Shown: piece by piece, positions 10,783 through 25,700 of the stretch | How the letters are laid out: each line of letters opens with the position of its first letter | Numbering within the stretch: the stretch's first letter is position 1 | NCBI RefSeq assembly: GCF_027942865.1 | Contig: NC_134528.1 | Location: 6,691,586 to 6,755,585 of the forward strand | Origin: Odontesthes bonariensis | Lineage: Eukaryota; Chordata; Actinopteri; Atheriniformes; Atherinopsidae | Length of the DNA: 64,000 nucleotides | Reading direction: 5' to 3' | The notes under the pieces: generated by a model | Told to the model about the DNA's origin: nothing | Database searches by the model: none | Seen by the model: only the letters and a program-made list of their open reading frames with translations | Program-made: the position numbers and the translations under genes

Positions 10783-13700
10783 TCAGTGTCTGCGCGTACG
10801 CTGAGCCCCGGTGGCCGCCGTGGTCACGTAGAGGAGGGGCTGGGGCTGCCGGAGCTGAGGTCCTCGCTTCAGGTTATTCATGTTGGCTGTGGAACACTCA
10901 GCATTTGAGCCTATAGAAAGAAAAATAAGACTAATTTAAAATAGAGATCACGGTTACTAGGGCTGAGCAATTTTATCGATACTGCGATATATATTGATAT
11001 TTCGTTTCCCGATAAAGTATCGATTTTTTACTTTAGTTTTAAAAATTTAAATTATTTTCATTTTTTTTAAAGCAAACTTTATTGAAAAGTCAGACGTTAC
11101 AATTAGTGAAAACACAGAACATTAAGGTAATACAATACAATGCCAGGGGGTCACATTATACAAAACAGTGATAAAATAGTTCATAAAAATGTTGTATAAA
11201 GCTCTCACGTTTGAGACATGTTTGTTTGTTTCAGTTTGTCTGGCTGTGTGGTCCTTCCGGTTCAAAGGTTGGACCACCAGTCCAATCAGCGACGATTCAT
11301 GTCAAATCACACTGTCCCCCAGAAAATGATGTAAGTGTATCGTATCGTATTGATGGCTGAATATTGCGTATCGTTTCGTATCGTGAGATTAGTGTATCGC
11401 TACAGCCCTAATGGTTACTATCTACTAACACTTTAAGCTTCTTGCAGTGTGGGGTAAGGGTTAACCCGAACCCAAACTTTGGGGTGATTTCTGATGGTAT
11501 TTACCGAAAGGCCCAGCGCTAACAGAGTGATCTGTTGCATATGCACTTATGGGAGTTTCCTATAATGAGGAAATTATTTAAATTAACTCTGACTTAAAGC
11601 TCTGTGGCTTGCAGTTCAGAAACGTTTGTGTCCTTATTTTTTGCTGAGAAAAAGCCCATCTTACATTTTTACATCTGACATGCCTGTGGTGGCTGTGTGT
11701 GAAGGAAGAGATTTTCCATTTGTGTACATTTATGTGGACTGCCTGAAGAAGACGTTATCATATGATTGATGCACCAGCCGCGTTATTCTCAATTTTCTGG
11801 AGGAAGTCAAAGACAACTCTGCACTATAAACTATTTGCAGCTCCTGATGGTCTTTTCTCTGCTTCACTGTGTTAGTTTGTTTTGTATCAATGGACACACC
11901 ATGAAATCTGCAGGGATATATCGCCATCCTCATTTTTACATTTTCAGGCCTTATTATTCGTGAGAACAGAGAAATACAGTCAAGCATCACCAGACGTGGA
12001 GGCATCTGCTTTTTTTGTTAATAGTTACCTGTAGATGACTACAGTTGTGAGCTATTAGCTAGAAAACAGGCTGAGACCACGATTTGATTCCTTCTAAATG
12101 AATAAAGCTTAAAATGTTACATGTTTTTCTGAAGGTTTGTCCATATGCTCTAAAAACGGCACCACTGCGTCTTGAGGTTTTATTTTAGTTTTACTGTGCA
12201 TTTTGCCATATTCTTATCTCAGAAATACAAACGTATCCAGACCACAGTTTACACTTCTTACAGATGAGCAGACGGATGGTGCTCCTTTAAATGGGACTTT
12301 CCTTGTTGGACATTTAAAGTTACGACATGATCTAATTTTCTGTTTGATGTGTCAGACCTTAACAAGCTAATTTACCACCAACTCAATGTATTTAAGACAC
12401 AGGAGGGGCGTGCACTTTCTTACAGTGCGGACTCTCACTCCCATGAGTGAGGAATGCAAATATCTCTTCACTGGCAGAGACAATGGCTGACCTGTTTGGT
12501 GGTTGTTGTGGGGGGGCCTGACTTTGGCGAGAGGCGGGACTCCTCTGTACTGAGGACGTAGCATGGGGGCCTGAGGTTGACCGTTGATGTGGAGATGAGG
12601 GTCTGACGTGCTGTCCAGAGGGCGAAACCTCTGAGCTGTGGTTGTCTTTGTCTGAGGCAACTGCAAGTCAGAAGGTAGAAAATCAGTGAGTCACGAGAGA
12701 CTAAGTTAACACATGGCAGACACCCAGTACTTGTGACATTTTCTTGTTAGAGTAGTTTTCAGATAATACATATTTATAATGTACTGCACAGGAAAAATAC
12801 TCACCGCTTGACCAGTGACCTCAAAAGAACGTGAGCGTCTCTTCTTGCGGCGAGCTTCAAAGTCCACCTCACGAGGTGTTTGGTTCTTGGTGGCAACCTG
12901 GCGGTAACGAGGGCGCGTCCAGGTCGCCTGTGGACCAGGTCCTTCCCCGGTGCTGCTGGACAAGTTATCGTCTGAGGTGGCATGTCTCAGCTCAGGGCTG
13001 GGCTGTCTGCCGTGCCGCATAGGCAAACCTCTCGGGGGAGCCTCGCTTAAAGAGAGGCTGCTTTTCTGCTTCTTGGGGTCCAAGGGAGAAGGGGCGAGCG
13101 GTATCCGCAGGGCATCCACCTCCAGGGCTTTGGAGCGCCGGCGGGCAGCTTTCACCACAATATTCTGGACCCCCTTCAGGATCTGTTGGCGCTCTGTGCA
13201 GACAGGGAGATGGGAGTTGTTTTATTGAAACTGCATCGCCATAGTAACTGGATAGAAAACGGGGAGCCTCAGGTTTACAGTAAATGAATGAGCCAGATAT
13301 TTACCAAAGCACACTGTGTCAGGATTTACTGAAGGCACAGAGAAAAGTTAGTGCCTGAAAGGCATCAACAATTATTTCCGTGGCTTGCATGCATCATATT
13401 AATTCATGTAAGCTTCAACTGGATTGTGAAAAATTTTGGGAGGATGTAAATCAATTATATCCGAAAATCATGCTTCTAAATAAATTCTGCAATCATTTAC
13501 TGCAGCTAAAATTCTGTGCCTGAAATAGCTATAATTACAGCTGCTGTTAAGAGGTGTTGCTACCACTGAATAGTAGAAAAGCGTAGCAGAGGGGAGAGAA
13601 CTTTCTCCACTCGTGGTGATTTATTTGGAATACTTCTGGAAGTTAATTTGCAGAGGGAAATCAAAGATGACCTTCATTCTTTCCCATGTATTGTGGTTTC

Positions 13701-16700
13701 TGTACCTTGGATTTCAGCATGTATTTTGTATGCCGTTTCTGGGCTTGATGTCATTCATGAAAAGAGCGTGACAGTCCAAAATGACTAAGATGCCCTCCTG
13801 AAAGTTACAGGAAGAGCTAAGTTTATCATAAAAGTTCAAGATGGCTTCTTCTTCTGGAACAGCAGCCTCTTCCAGGAAGATCTATTTTGTTCAGACTATT
13901 AATTTTGAACTCATTAGATTTTAGTTAAAAATATCCTAATTCTTTTGTTGATAATGATTTAACAACTGCCTGACTCTCATGGTGTGTCCATGAGTTTATT
14001 TAAAGACCTAGGCTGAAATAATTCCTATAAAAGACATCCATTGTAGCTCCATCTCAACGGTTAAACCCCCCTAGCTTAGCGTCCCACTGTGAACTGCAAT
14101 GCTGTGATGCATGCAGCACACCACAACAGTTTGTCAGATTGTTTCTGGGCTGTAGAGCTGTGTGTGATTTGGACCTGTTTGTGTGGTGACCTCAGGTTGG
14201 GAAGTGGGGCCATAATGCAGGGGTATAAGCACAGCCTTTTGTGTTTGCTGTGCAATTAGCAAGAAGTCACTGTATTGTTGAGTACAGGGGCAAACCAAAG
14301 CCTCAACACCTGCTTGTTTGGACTGCTCTAAGTAAACTGCAAATCACTGGTAGATCACTTTTACAACTAATTACTTCCATTAGTTCTTTAAGATACTGTA
14401 GTGCTCTCACAGCATTTCACCCTGCGCAGTAAAAGTTTCTATAGGCAGAGCTCCTCGCTTGCAAGTTCTGAAAACATTGTTAGATTGAGCACTTCTTAGT
14501 TTGTAACTGATATACGGTGAAATAACTGAAATAAAATTAATTCAGAGTTCAAGGCCATTGATTTGACAAAGAAGAAGCAACTGCATTGTCCAACAAAAAT
14601 GTTTTTAGATTATTTTTCAAACTCAGAATAAAGCAGGAATAAGAATAGGGGGTAAAGTTTCAGTTCCCCTCGACCCAAATAGTGGAGTCTCTTATTCTCG
14701 CATTACTGTTGAAGCAGTTGTAATATTTGTCCAGGCCTCCAATAAACCACACTGAATAATGCACTGGAAGTAGTATCTTACCATTTCGTGAAAGGGGAAT
14801 GTCAGTCCCAGCCTCGCTGCTCTCGGTTGATGAGTCCAGGTGGCTGCTGACACTGTGGCTGAGATGGCTGTAGCTCAGAAAGCTGTCGGGAGCCAGAGGT
14901 TGCAGCTGCGCACACAACACGCAGAGTTATGACTCATCATGACTGCAATCATTTGCTCTCTTTATCAGCTCAGAGAGCTCAATAACTTTTACTTCATATT
15001 GCCTAGGACTCACACCTTTGATGCATTTTTCAGAACAATAGAAATAGACAATATCTTGTCTATTCTGAGTCTGAAACAAAGATGTAAATCTGCCGGTTTG
15101 AAAAAAAACCTACATTCAGGCATCTAGAGTGAACATTTATCACAGCACGTGCAGGAGTTTTTCTGTGGTGTGTGGGCTGAAAATGTTCTTTCAGTGAAAG
15201 ATGTGTATGAGCTTAATTAAGACAGAAAGCCATGCTGCTCGAAGTGAAAAGCAAAGTGTGTATTCATTCATGGAACAAGGCACCTCAGGGACAGCTTCCG
15301 AAATGAATGAACCAAGGTTCTTAGTGCATGATAAATCACCCGTACCTCTCTGTTGCCCTTTCCATTAATGTGGATAGGAGGTGGGGTCATTACAGCAGAT
15401 TTCTTCATATGCCTGGCGTGAGGGCTGCTCTTGAAAACTCTGTCTCTGATCCAGGGAAATAGATGGGAAAAAAAGAGTTATACTCAGATTTAGAAATGCA
15501 GATTGCGGGTGAGAATGAGGGAATAGGAAGTCTTCTTACGGCTCAGGATCAGGAAGAATGGGAGGTAAGGTATGTCGACGCATTCTGGCTTGACTTCGTC
15601 TGTTGTTGGAGCACATAATGCGTACGCTCTCCTGGTCTGAATCTACATCTTGCATGTTGTCACGACCCTGACCAGGCAGGGCGATCTTGGGTAGAGAACC
15701 CTCCTGGAAATGAGAACGAGTGTCAGTATTCATACCGTCTCTCTTATCGACTTTTAAGTGTCTTAATTAATTGATTTTGCGATGCTGTCATCACCTTGAT
15801 GGTGTGTCTGATGGTCACCGTATCCAGGGCCATGGCTCTGTCCAGTTTCCTCTCATCCAGCTCCCTCATGTATATATCATACAGTTCCTGGAGGTGCGGA
15901 GGTACCGGCAGACTATGGTCTGAAACAAACAGGGAAACAAGTTTTAATTGTACTTCAAACAACAACAAGACTTGCAGCTACAAGCCAGATCTGTGAAAAG
16001 GACTCAAACAACAAAAAGTTTTATCCAAATAAATGTTGAAATCAAGAAGCTGACAAACTCACCATCAATGAACTGTCTCTGCTGCTGGATGATCTCGTCA
16101 CACAGGTGTCTGTGCTGCTCGAAGCGCTGCACCACGAAGTTTTTCTGCCGGATGAGGTTGTCTTTGAGCAGTGCGTGGGACTGCATCTCGGCGTTCTCGA
16201 TCTCCAGCTCGTGGACCTTGCAGAGGAGGCCCAGGACCTCGCGCTGCTCCTCTGAGCTCACCCTACGAGGAAGCAGCTCCTCCAGGCGTCGGGCTCGATC
16301 CCGAAGCTCCAGAAACCTGCGCTCGAGCAGCGCCTTAAAGGACAGAGATGAGGATTTGATCAGTCCAGGATTTTATAAAAGTATACAAAACTGTGAAAGG
16401 TAAGATGCTGCAGAGCTACTTTGTTATTTTTCAGGATGCCGACGGACAATCCCACCTTCTGCTTTTGAATCTTTTTCTGTTCGTCCATTAGTGTGTTCAG
16501 GTTTTCTCGAGCCACTGCCACCTCCCGGGTCTCTGTGCTGTCTGGGGGAGACTCTGAGGAATCTGAGTCCTTCTCGCTTTCATCCTTATTGACACTTTCC
16601 TTCCTCCTTTCTGCACGCCACTTCTTCCTGCGCCTACTCCGCTCCTGCTCCCAGCTACAAGAAGAAAAGGCACTGACTGTCAGTGATACTTTTCTGGGAC

Positions 16701-19700
16701 TGAAAGTAAATTCTTCAACCAGTCCCTTGTATGTGATCATTTCTGGTCAATAAAACCCATAATTAGTAAGTGTTTCCTTAACTAAGTGCAGCTCAGAGTA
16801 TGGCTGCTATGGTTACCTGCTTTGGAATACACGCGGCGCACTAATCTAAATTTGATTGATGGTTAAAGTAAACCAAAGCAATCATAAAGGTTCATACAAC
16901 CCTTTGAACATTAAAGCTCTCGGGGAACATTGGGGATAATAAGCACTTACTGGAAGTCAATTTTCAATCTATTTTTTTCCAACCTGGATGCTGCACAGAG
17001 TATTATGACTGTCATGTGCTGTCTGTGGGGAGAGATGCAACATAAATCGTAAACACTGACTCTGCAATGATGAGAAGGTGTTTGGAGGTGTCGATCTGGA
17101 TCCCCATGTTGCTGTTCTCCAGCTCCATCAGGCTCTTCCTGATCTCCATCTGCTGGCGGAAGGCATCCAGGAGCTGCTCCTTCAGCTGATCCATCTCTGC
17201 CCGGCTCTGCAGGCTGGAGTGGGCCTGGACCTCTGCTGCAAGTGGGAAACAAAGTAGAGAGGACAACGGAGGGTAAGACAGGAACGGATACAATGGGAAA
17301 CGCTTGATATGGCAGATATTCGTCATGGGCTTGTAGTGCCAGGAACATTTACCCTGAACGTTGCGGATGTCAGCTCGATCAGCGTTGAGCTGGCGGCTCG
17401 TCTGATCTTCGATCATCTTTTTGAGCCGCTGGATCTCGCAGCGAAGGTCTGAGATGATGTTGGTGTACTGAGCAATGTGGTATGACACATTTATCAGGTT
17501 CCTCTTCACCTGAAACCCACAGGAATCAGAAAAATATCCCTTCAAAGTTCAAATGGATCTGGAAAATTCACCCTGAAAAACTTGTTTTCCCACTGCAACA
17601 AGATTAATTTTGGTCTTCGGACGCTGATATCACACTCAGACCTGCTTTACAAAACAGTATGTGGAGTAAGAATGATAATATTTGCACAGTGGGCAACTGT
17701 CAACGGGAAGTATGTTTTCAAGAAATCTAATAAAAAGTCATATGTATTCTGAACTTACCCGTGTTCGAATGCTTTTGGCACGGTCGGCGTACGCCAGTGT
17801 GTTACGAGACTCCTCAAAAGCCATCGAGGCGGGGCTGATATGAGCAATCATGACCGTTCTGCTGTTCCCGCCCAAGGAGTCCTATCATGAAAAGACAGCA
17901 TGATGGATGTAACAAGCACAACATGCAACTAAAGCCAATCCGAAATCAAAACAGTATCCTTCTTATAAACTGCTGTACCTTCAGGAGGCGAGTCAACTTG
18001 CTGTCTCTGTAGTTGACGTACTTGTTGCCATTTTTGTCGCTGAGGGCGTTAATGCAGTTGCCCAAAGCCAGAAGGGAGCGGTTGATGTGGGCTCCTTCTT
18101 TCAACCGCTGACCTCTATTTTGAGTCTGAACGGCACAGAGATAGATGAGTGTGAAAACCTCCGAACTCAAAGTATTTTTTCAAAGCTTTGTGGCTGTGAG
18201 GCCAGACCACTGAAAGCGTACAGGTGATGGAACTGAATAAAGACGGGGAATAAGACGCAACAATGCTATCCAGCTCGACTTGTAGCAAAGACATTTCAAC
18301 TATATGGTCAATGTCGCGAAGACAAACGGCCAAAGGCCAAAGTTTCACTGAGATTTTTCCTCCTTTTTGTGACCCCTCTACTGTTTTCATGGAGGATGAG
18401 TCAGGCAGGAAACATCACATACTTCCACTCAGCAATCAAGATTTAGCAATATTTGAGTAAGATTTAAACCACACTCACACACTCCTATTGCAAATGAGCA
18501 GTTTAGACTTCCTGATGAAGAATGATGAGAACCAAAAAAGATCTTTAAACTTCGATTGCTTCTCAGTTGGTCAGAAATGCTGATAATGTTACAGAAACAT
18601 GCCTTTAAACTGTTTTTCAGGGGGGTTTTATAGCCTGTTGCCGCCAAGGCAACGCCAACAGTCGCGCAAACAACTGGCTGGTCCTTTCAGAATAATTTCC
18701 ACTCTTGACCTGTAGATGGCATTAGCTTCTACCTTTGTGACATCAGAACTGGATTAAATGAAACTCTTTGGAGACCGAAGAAAAGTCTCCCCATTGCCTC
18801 CCTGTACAAACAGTTCTCTGTTCAGCTCAATTCCTGACGGAGATCACATGTACTCTTCATCATTAGTATGGCTGTGAGTCATTCAAACAGTCTCCATGGT
18901 AAGTAAGCGCTCTCGCTCACAAACCGCTGCATGTTCATGACAAGGTGTCTTTTGGTGATGAGACAATGACAGTGATTTATGTGACACATGACAGAAGCAG
19001 CTTCAACTTGCTAACACTGCTACAGCAAACTAAATAAATACATTTCAGAATCTTCCCTCGACTCCACACAAGAGGTCAAAGCAATGACAAAATCCAGGAA
19101 ATGAACTGATCAGTCTTCTTTTCACTGTCTGCTGATACAAGTCTGTTTGTCTCAAACCTTCTCAATAGAGGAACTGAACAGCATTCTCCTGATTGTTCTG
19201 TCATCTCACATGAGTATTTCTTTTAATCTATTTTTACAATATTTGCTAACCAACATTTGAAGGTACAGTGAATAAAACACTGATCAGAAAAATGTAATGA
19301 TTCAATGATACGAGTGATTTGAAATGTTATTTCTGCTTCAGTTGATTTTACTGGGAAATGAATGGGAAAGACGACATAATTAAACCATTAACCCTTTCAT
19401 TCATATGTTCAGGTTTTCAAGGAGTAAAAGATCTTGAAGAATTTCGTCCTCCGAGATAAACTAGTTATTTTCAAGTCGGTGTTTACATAAATCACTTCAA
19501 AAACATAAAAAAATGCAGGTTTTTTTTTAGACAGTTTCAAACCTGCAATATCAGGTAATCCTAATAATTCTTTTGGGTCATTTGGCAGCAGAAGGAGCAA
19601 GTTGTGAACACTGCAGCCTGCACGTGAGGGTGTGATATGACAAAGCTACGTGTTCAACAGTCACACGCCGCAACTCTAGCTTTTACATGGAGTCATGTTT

Positions 19701-22700
19701 CTGGCCAAGGGAGCCTGCAAAGATGCGCAGAGAGGACCCGCTCCTTTGCTGTGTGACACCCACAGGCAGACTGGGCCAGTCAAGTTTTCCTTCAAATCAT
19801 TATTAGAACCATCCCTAAAGTTTTCTGTGCTGTCGCTGGAGCCAGTCAAGTCAGATATAGTTAATCTTCATACTGTACATAACAACCCATGCCATGCTAA
19901 GATAATTAATGTTCTGTTGCTGTAGCTGTTCGAGAGATTTGTCTGAGAGGAAGTATACAGTAGCATGAACACTCGTAAACAAAAACTTTCCAACAGTGTT
20001 AGAAATGGTGAAGACTTTGCTAAAGCTGCAGAGCATTGTGATACACGTGAACATATTTACAAATGTGTTGGTGTATCAATTTAATGAACCACACAGTGGC
20101 TCATAGTGACCGACATAAAAAAAGGCTTTAATTCAATTCATCCAAAATTTATCGGCTTCTCAGTTCTCTGGAGTGAATATTCATGGCGAAGCTTCTTCAG
20201 CTAGCAGACTACAGTTAGAGTGCAGATCGACACAGGAGGCAAACCCTTGAAGTTTCGAGGCTCCGCATGAATAATGTACTACATAGCCTGATGCTGAAGG
20301 TACAAGCGTGAAAGGAGCCGAGTCTTGAACAAAGAAAAGTTACACCTGCAGATATGCACACGCACAAAATCCAAAGAAAAATGTGTAAATTAAACACAAT
20401 TTCAACCAGTATATATACACAAACCTGTGCTGCTCGTTCTGAGCCGGCGAGGTCGATCATGAAAAGGCGTGCGAAGCGGACCTCCTGCAGAACGTCACGA
20501 CAGCGGCTCTGCTGTTTGACGGCCACCTGCAGAACCGCGTGGGACCGAGACGACGTCTGGTTGGCGGCTGTTGGCTCCTGCGTGCGCTGTTTGTTGCCCT
20601 TCATCAGCAATTCCATGATCTAAAAAACACACGGATGCAGCTTTTAGTGGCAGTTTCCACAACGTTGTGACTAAAATAAACGCATCGGGTAAATTCTTAT
20701 AACTTCTCTCACCTCTTGGGCATTAATGGTAGACACCTCTGTGATGCCGGCAACCTGAATCACACCCTTAGAGTCTTCCCTCAGGTCCAAGAAGCCAGAG
20801 GAAGGATTCAGCAGGTCACGGATCATCTCATTGTAGATCTATAAAGACACAGATGGACAGCTGTTTGTTAGGCCATGGACACACATGAGCTGGGAGAATG
20901 TGTATGTCCACACACAAGGCTCCATTCAGGACTCAAACCTGGTACAAAAACAAGAAGTGGTTTATTTTGACTAGTTATTAAGAAGTTTCAGGTTGTTGGG
21001 TGGCAGGCTGTCTGTGCTGCCCTTTCATGAAAGGAAAACTCATGTGACTCCTCTGGATTGACAGTGATGGCTTATGTGAAAGTCCATCAGCCACATTAAA
21101 GCCAAGTGCAGAAAAAGACATCCTGGAAAGTGACCACTGGATGACAATCTGCCAGCAGCTTGGAAATGTAAGGACACTTTTTTTTTTTTTTTTATATTCG
21201 CCAAGCTCACTGTAGCCACTAATACTAACAAGAGGATACTTTTACTCAACCTGACAGCTGGATGTTTGTCCTGTTATTTTTTTCCACCTGCACTCTCTCA
21301 TTGCTGGTGGTTTAAACAAGGCCGAGAGTGTGCCGTCATTCTGGCCGCTCTGAAAGGCTGTGCTTAGGCACACCGTTAACAGTACGGTAGCGCCTGACAG
21401 TTTGTTTTGACATTTCACTCAAAACCACAAACGTGTGGCGATTCTAGAGAAGAAGACAGGTGATCGAGCCATCCCCTGAGAATCATGATCATCAGAACAA
21501 AATTTCATAGCTATCCATTTAATCGAGATGTTTTTTTTTTTGTGGACCACACGTTTCTAATTTTGTCATCCCGTGTGTCCTGCAAATGTGAGCTGTGAGG
21601 TTTCTAAATGTGACAAAGCTCTCAAAGCCGGGATAAAAATAAAAAAAACGAGGCCCGGGAACAACACAGAATGAGTTAGGGTTTCTTTTCATTCACACAA
21701 GGTGGTATTGATGCGTTTCTGTGCACATGTTGTAGTGATGGCACACGTGAAAGAGAGTGAGATCTGAACAAGAAAAGGACCAGATGTGTGCACTTTACTC
21801 TATCAGGCTATAAAACGGCATTTAACCTCTTTGTGGCGAGGCAGCGGCGGTAACAGATTGCTCCCTGGAAACGGCAAACAGGCACGTCACGCCCACTTGT
21901 GTAAGGATTCATCCAGATGAGATCAATACAGGTCAGAGAGCATCCAGATTCCACGCCTAGTGTTTTGATTGAGAAAAAAATTTGTTTCCACCCACCCAGA
22001 GTGCATCTATAGAGTTGCACTTGAATGCCATTGTCACCCAGTGCACATGATGACAGCGCCTGGCAGTGGAAACAAAAAGTGTCATTTTGATGTCAGATGC
22101 AAACCCTCCTCCCTAAAGAAGAAGCAACATTTGCTTCCAACAAGTGCTTATTTGTGCCGCTTTCATTTTTTTGTTGAAGGCTGAATTTTCTTGTCTTTTT
22201 TGCTCTTTGTATACAAGATTCTATTCATCACCTGATTAATTTTTCATCAGTTACTTTCCTTTCTCAATAATATTTCCTCTTCTCGTTGTTTTTTCTGACA
22301 GCCTGAACACTTCCAGATATATCTGACATTCTTCTTTATGCTCCTGCTATCTTCCAAAGCATTTGGTGATAGAACCAAGATTAATTCTCTAAAATATCTA
22401 AAGTAAGAGCTTCCAATCAATTCCACGATTTTTATTAAAAAACAAGAAGTTTCTATATTTCAACCCTACTTGCTGCACAACTAAATATTAAATTCTAATG
22501 TCAAGAAGCTAAATATGACCTCTTTAAAACCGCAGGAAGGTAAAGGCACACCACTGAGGCTGAGCCTTGTTATCAGAGTCAAATAAACCAACTTCAGCGT
22601 TGTTAAGGCAACTAAACTCAGAGGCTGAGCTATACCTGTTTGTCAGTAATGAGGTGTGCAACCAGGGCCAGCAGGCACACAGAGGAACCAACATCACAAG

Positions 22701-25700
22701 CCCGCCGTTTCATCTGTGGCTCATCATCCACTGACAAAGGAAGAGATAATCACTCAGCCAACATTATAGCTCGCAGCACATCTAAGCGTACAGAGGGTTT
22801 CAGCGCAACAACAGCACCTAGAAATCCAGAGTAGAATGTCTTACTTACTCTGGTGTTTCACACATTTTATTTTACTTTGACTGCAAAATGGTGTAGAAAA
22901 TGGAGTTGATGATGATGATACATAGGGGCAGAATAACTGACTTTTGGACTCACGGACAGCAGCAGTAACAATGAGTATGTTGTTCCCATGTTACTATCAT
23001 TTAAATCCGGTTGACAGACACAATCTAACCAGGAGTAGTAGTACAGAATGACAGCTTTTTTATTTATTTTTTTAATCTAGTATCTACTTTGGTTTTCTAA
23101 GACTTGCTTGGTTGATTCTCCCGTAGCTTAGTGTGCACAGAGCCGATGATTACATTTATGTTAATTGGACCCCAGCATCCTTGCAAATATAAAAGTCAAA
23201 CACTTGCATGACACTCGGTGGAGAAGGATAAGCATTCTTGCTACATAATCCCTGCTGTCGCTTTTTCTGTAATAAACTCCATTCACTTTTTTCCCCCCCT
23301 CACACAAACTCCATCTAATGGCACTGACACATCAAGCTGCCCTGAAAGACAAAGAGCTTGCAAAGTCTGACTGAATGTTTTACAATACTTCACCAAAAGG
23401 TTGTACTGGCATTCGACAGCAGATAGTTGTGGCACAAACCCACATTCTGTGTCAGCATGGGGAAAATAGTAAGTCACGGCTTCCAATATACATACAAAAC
23501 AAGATATATCTAAAATGCAAGAATAACAGAAGGCAAAAAATAGAAGAAATTAGGAGAGAAATACTTTTTCTTTTACAGCCTTTCCGATTTCTCTCATTCA
23601 TTCACTATCTCCACATGCCAAATTGCATCAATAACCACACTTTGTACTACTGAGCCAAAATCCGGCTAACAAGTAAGAACCAGAGCCAATAGTGTCTTCC
23701 CCGTCAATGACGTGACTTAAGCGGCACTTTATTGGGACTTCCTCTGGGATGGCAGCCAGAGCCCTTGGCCCTGTAAATACCCTTGGGCGAGACAGAGCAG
23801 CTCTGCTATGGAGTGGCATCATAGACGGGGCTTATCTGTGGGTTGAGATGAAGACACCTGTGCTTAAGAACAAGGAAGGTCAGCAGCTCACCAACTCACT
23901 GTTTCTGTGAACGACACTCTGTACAAAACGATGGAATGAGTAAAGTGTTAACTGTAGCGGACAACTTTGTGTACATCTGTTTTTAGACATAGGGCTACAC
24001 GATTCTGGCATGTCTGTTATGATATCTGCATTGCATTTCATTTTGTACCGTATCTTCATTTTGGCAAATTCAAAGGTTTACTGTGGCACACGTTCAAATC
24101 CATCTGCTTGTACTACTACTGCTGGTACATTACATGTAATCAGACAAATAAGTGCACATTTCTGTTTGTTGTGATGAGCAATTACATGTTTATAGTTGAC
24201 AGGAGTAATTTTTTGTTTTGTTTGGATGCTGTGTTTGATACTCTATAAGAGCTGCACACCTTTTGTTTGCTGTGACGAGCAGCTAAACATTTATGTTTGA
24301 CTACTTCCCCCAAATTGGTAGTGTACCCTATATGCACACCTTTTGCAATTATGCAATTACTTACTGACACTATGCACTGTACATATTTCACAATCACACT
24401 CTGGGACTGTTTCAGAACAGCTGGAGTGGCGTTCACAATTCAGTGTGTTTAAGGTGACTTCTTGGACAATACTCCAGGGACAGAGGCCCCACAATTTAAA
24501 TGCAAAGAGGTTTATGGCTCAGAGGCCCTGATGACGCTGCCCTAAAATAATAATTGAACATGAACTAAAGCAGAGATTGATAATGATGAATACATCAACG
24601 GAAATCCCTGAGCGATCAAATTAATACAAAAATGTGAGTTCGATGCAGGGCTGTTAGAGGACGCGTCACAGCTGCTGCATTGATGAGATGATTCTGTCAA
24701 CTCATGGCGAGATTACAAGTCTGTTGGTAAGATTTTGGAAGACTTGCCTCGAGATAGGACATGGAGACACTGTACAGCATGTCGTCACTGGTCTCCTCGA
24801 TGGCACGGAACAGGTCGTTCAATGTGCGGACGTAGATGCCTGGCTCCTTGTCCGTTCCCAACATGGTGTATGTCTTCCCACAACCTACCAAAAAAAACAT
24901 CATTCACTTTACTTAAGTGGTCGGCACCAAATAATGATGGTGAAAACAGTTCAGCACTCAAAACAGAAATGAAACAAATTTCTGTTTCAAGGGATAAAGA
25001 TGCAGTTTAAATTAAATTGCCTGAAAGCTAAATGCTATAGCTAAAACGCCTTCAATAGCTTACTGTAGGCTGTAAGTACTTCTGTACGACTTAATGTTGA
25101 GGACTTTGTTTTAATGTGTCTTTGGCTGCTTACACTACATTGCTGCACACATCAAGCCCACACTAAAATGACTACAGCTTCCTTGTTTATGTCTCCACAC
25201 GAAGAGACCCCAGAGTGGTGAATCTCTGAGACAGTTTGACTGGAAGCAGGCAGAAGAAGACGCAGGAAACAAGAGACATGTGAGTAACTTGATGGATTGT
25301 GAGAACTCAACTACTCTTTGACAGTCTGCTAAATTAGCTTGACATGTTGGAGGAGGAGCATGACTCATTTTCTCACCGTACCTTTGCTAAAATTAGAAAC
25401 CAAAACAAGTGCCAATCAGATGTCTCATCTTCCTCCCGACAGAGTGCTGACTGACGACAGATTCGGGGGCAGGAAGATAACACATGCAATCGGTGGATGA
25501 CACCTTCTTTCAGACAGGGCACCAAGTCACCTAATCTGGGTCTACCACACACACTCAGTCACACACACACAAACCTGTGGGTCCGTAGGCAAACACAGTG
25601 GCGTTGTAGCCTGATATGAGTCCTTCAATTAGCTCTTTGGTTGTAGATCGGTACACCTCTTCCTGCACAGAGGGAAGAAGACTGCGCTTAAGGAACACAA

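Noticed and set aside
16310..16335. Possible 2-base frameshift in kif19 exon 16333-16063
   Set aside because: This was the same counting slip. An uninterrupted plus-strand frame across this point (reading NLRSSSALK) shows there is no duplicated GC, and the minus-strand frame is intact.
16947..17348. 133-codon minus-strand open frame
   Set aside because: It overlaps the kif19 exon 17235-17061 in another frame and is a shadow of it.
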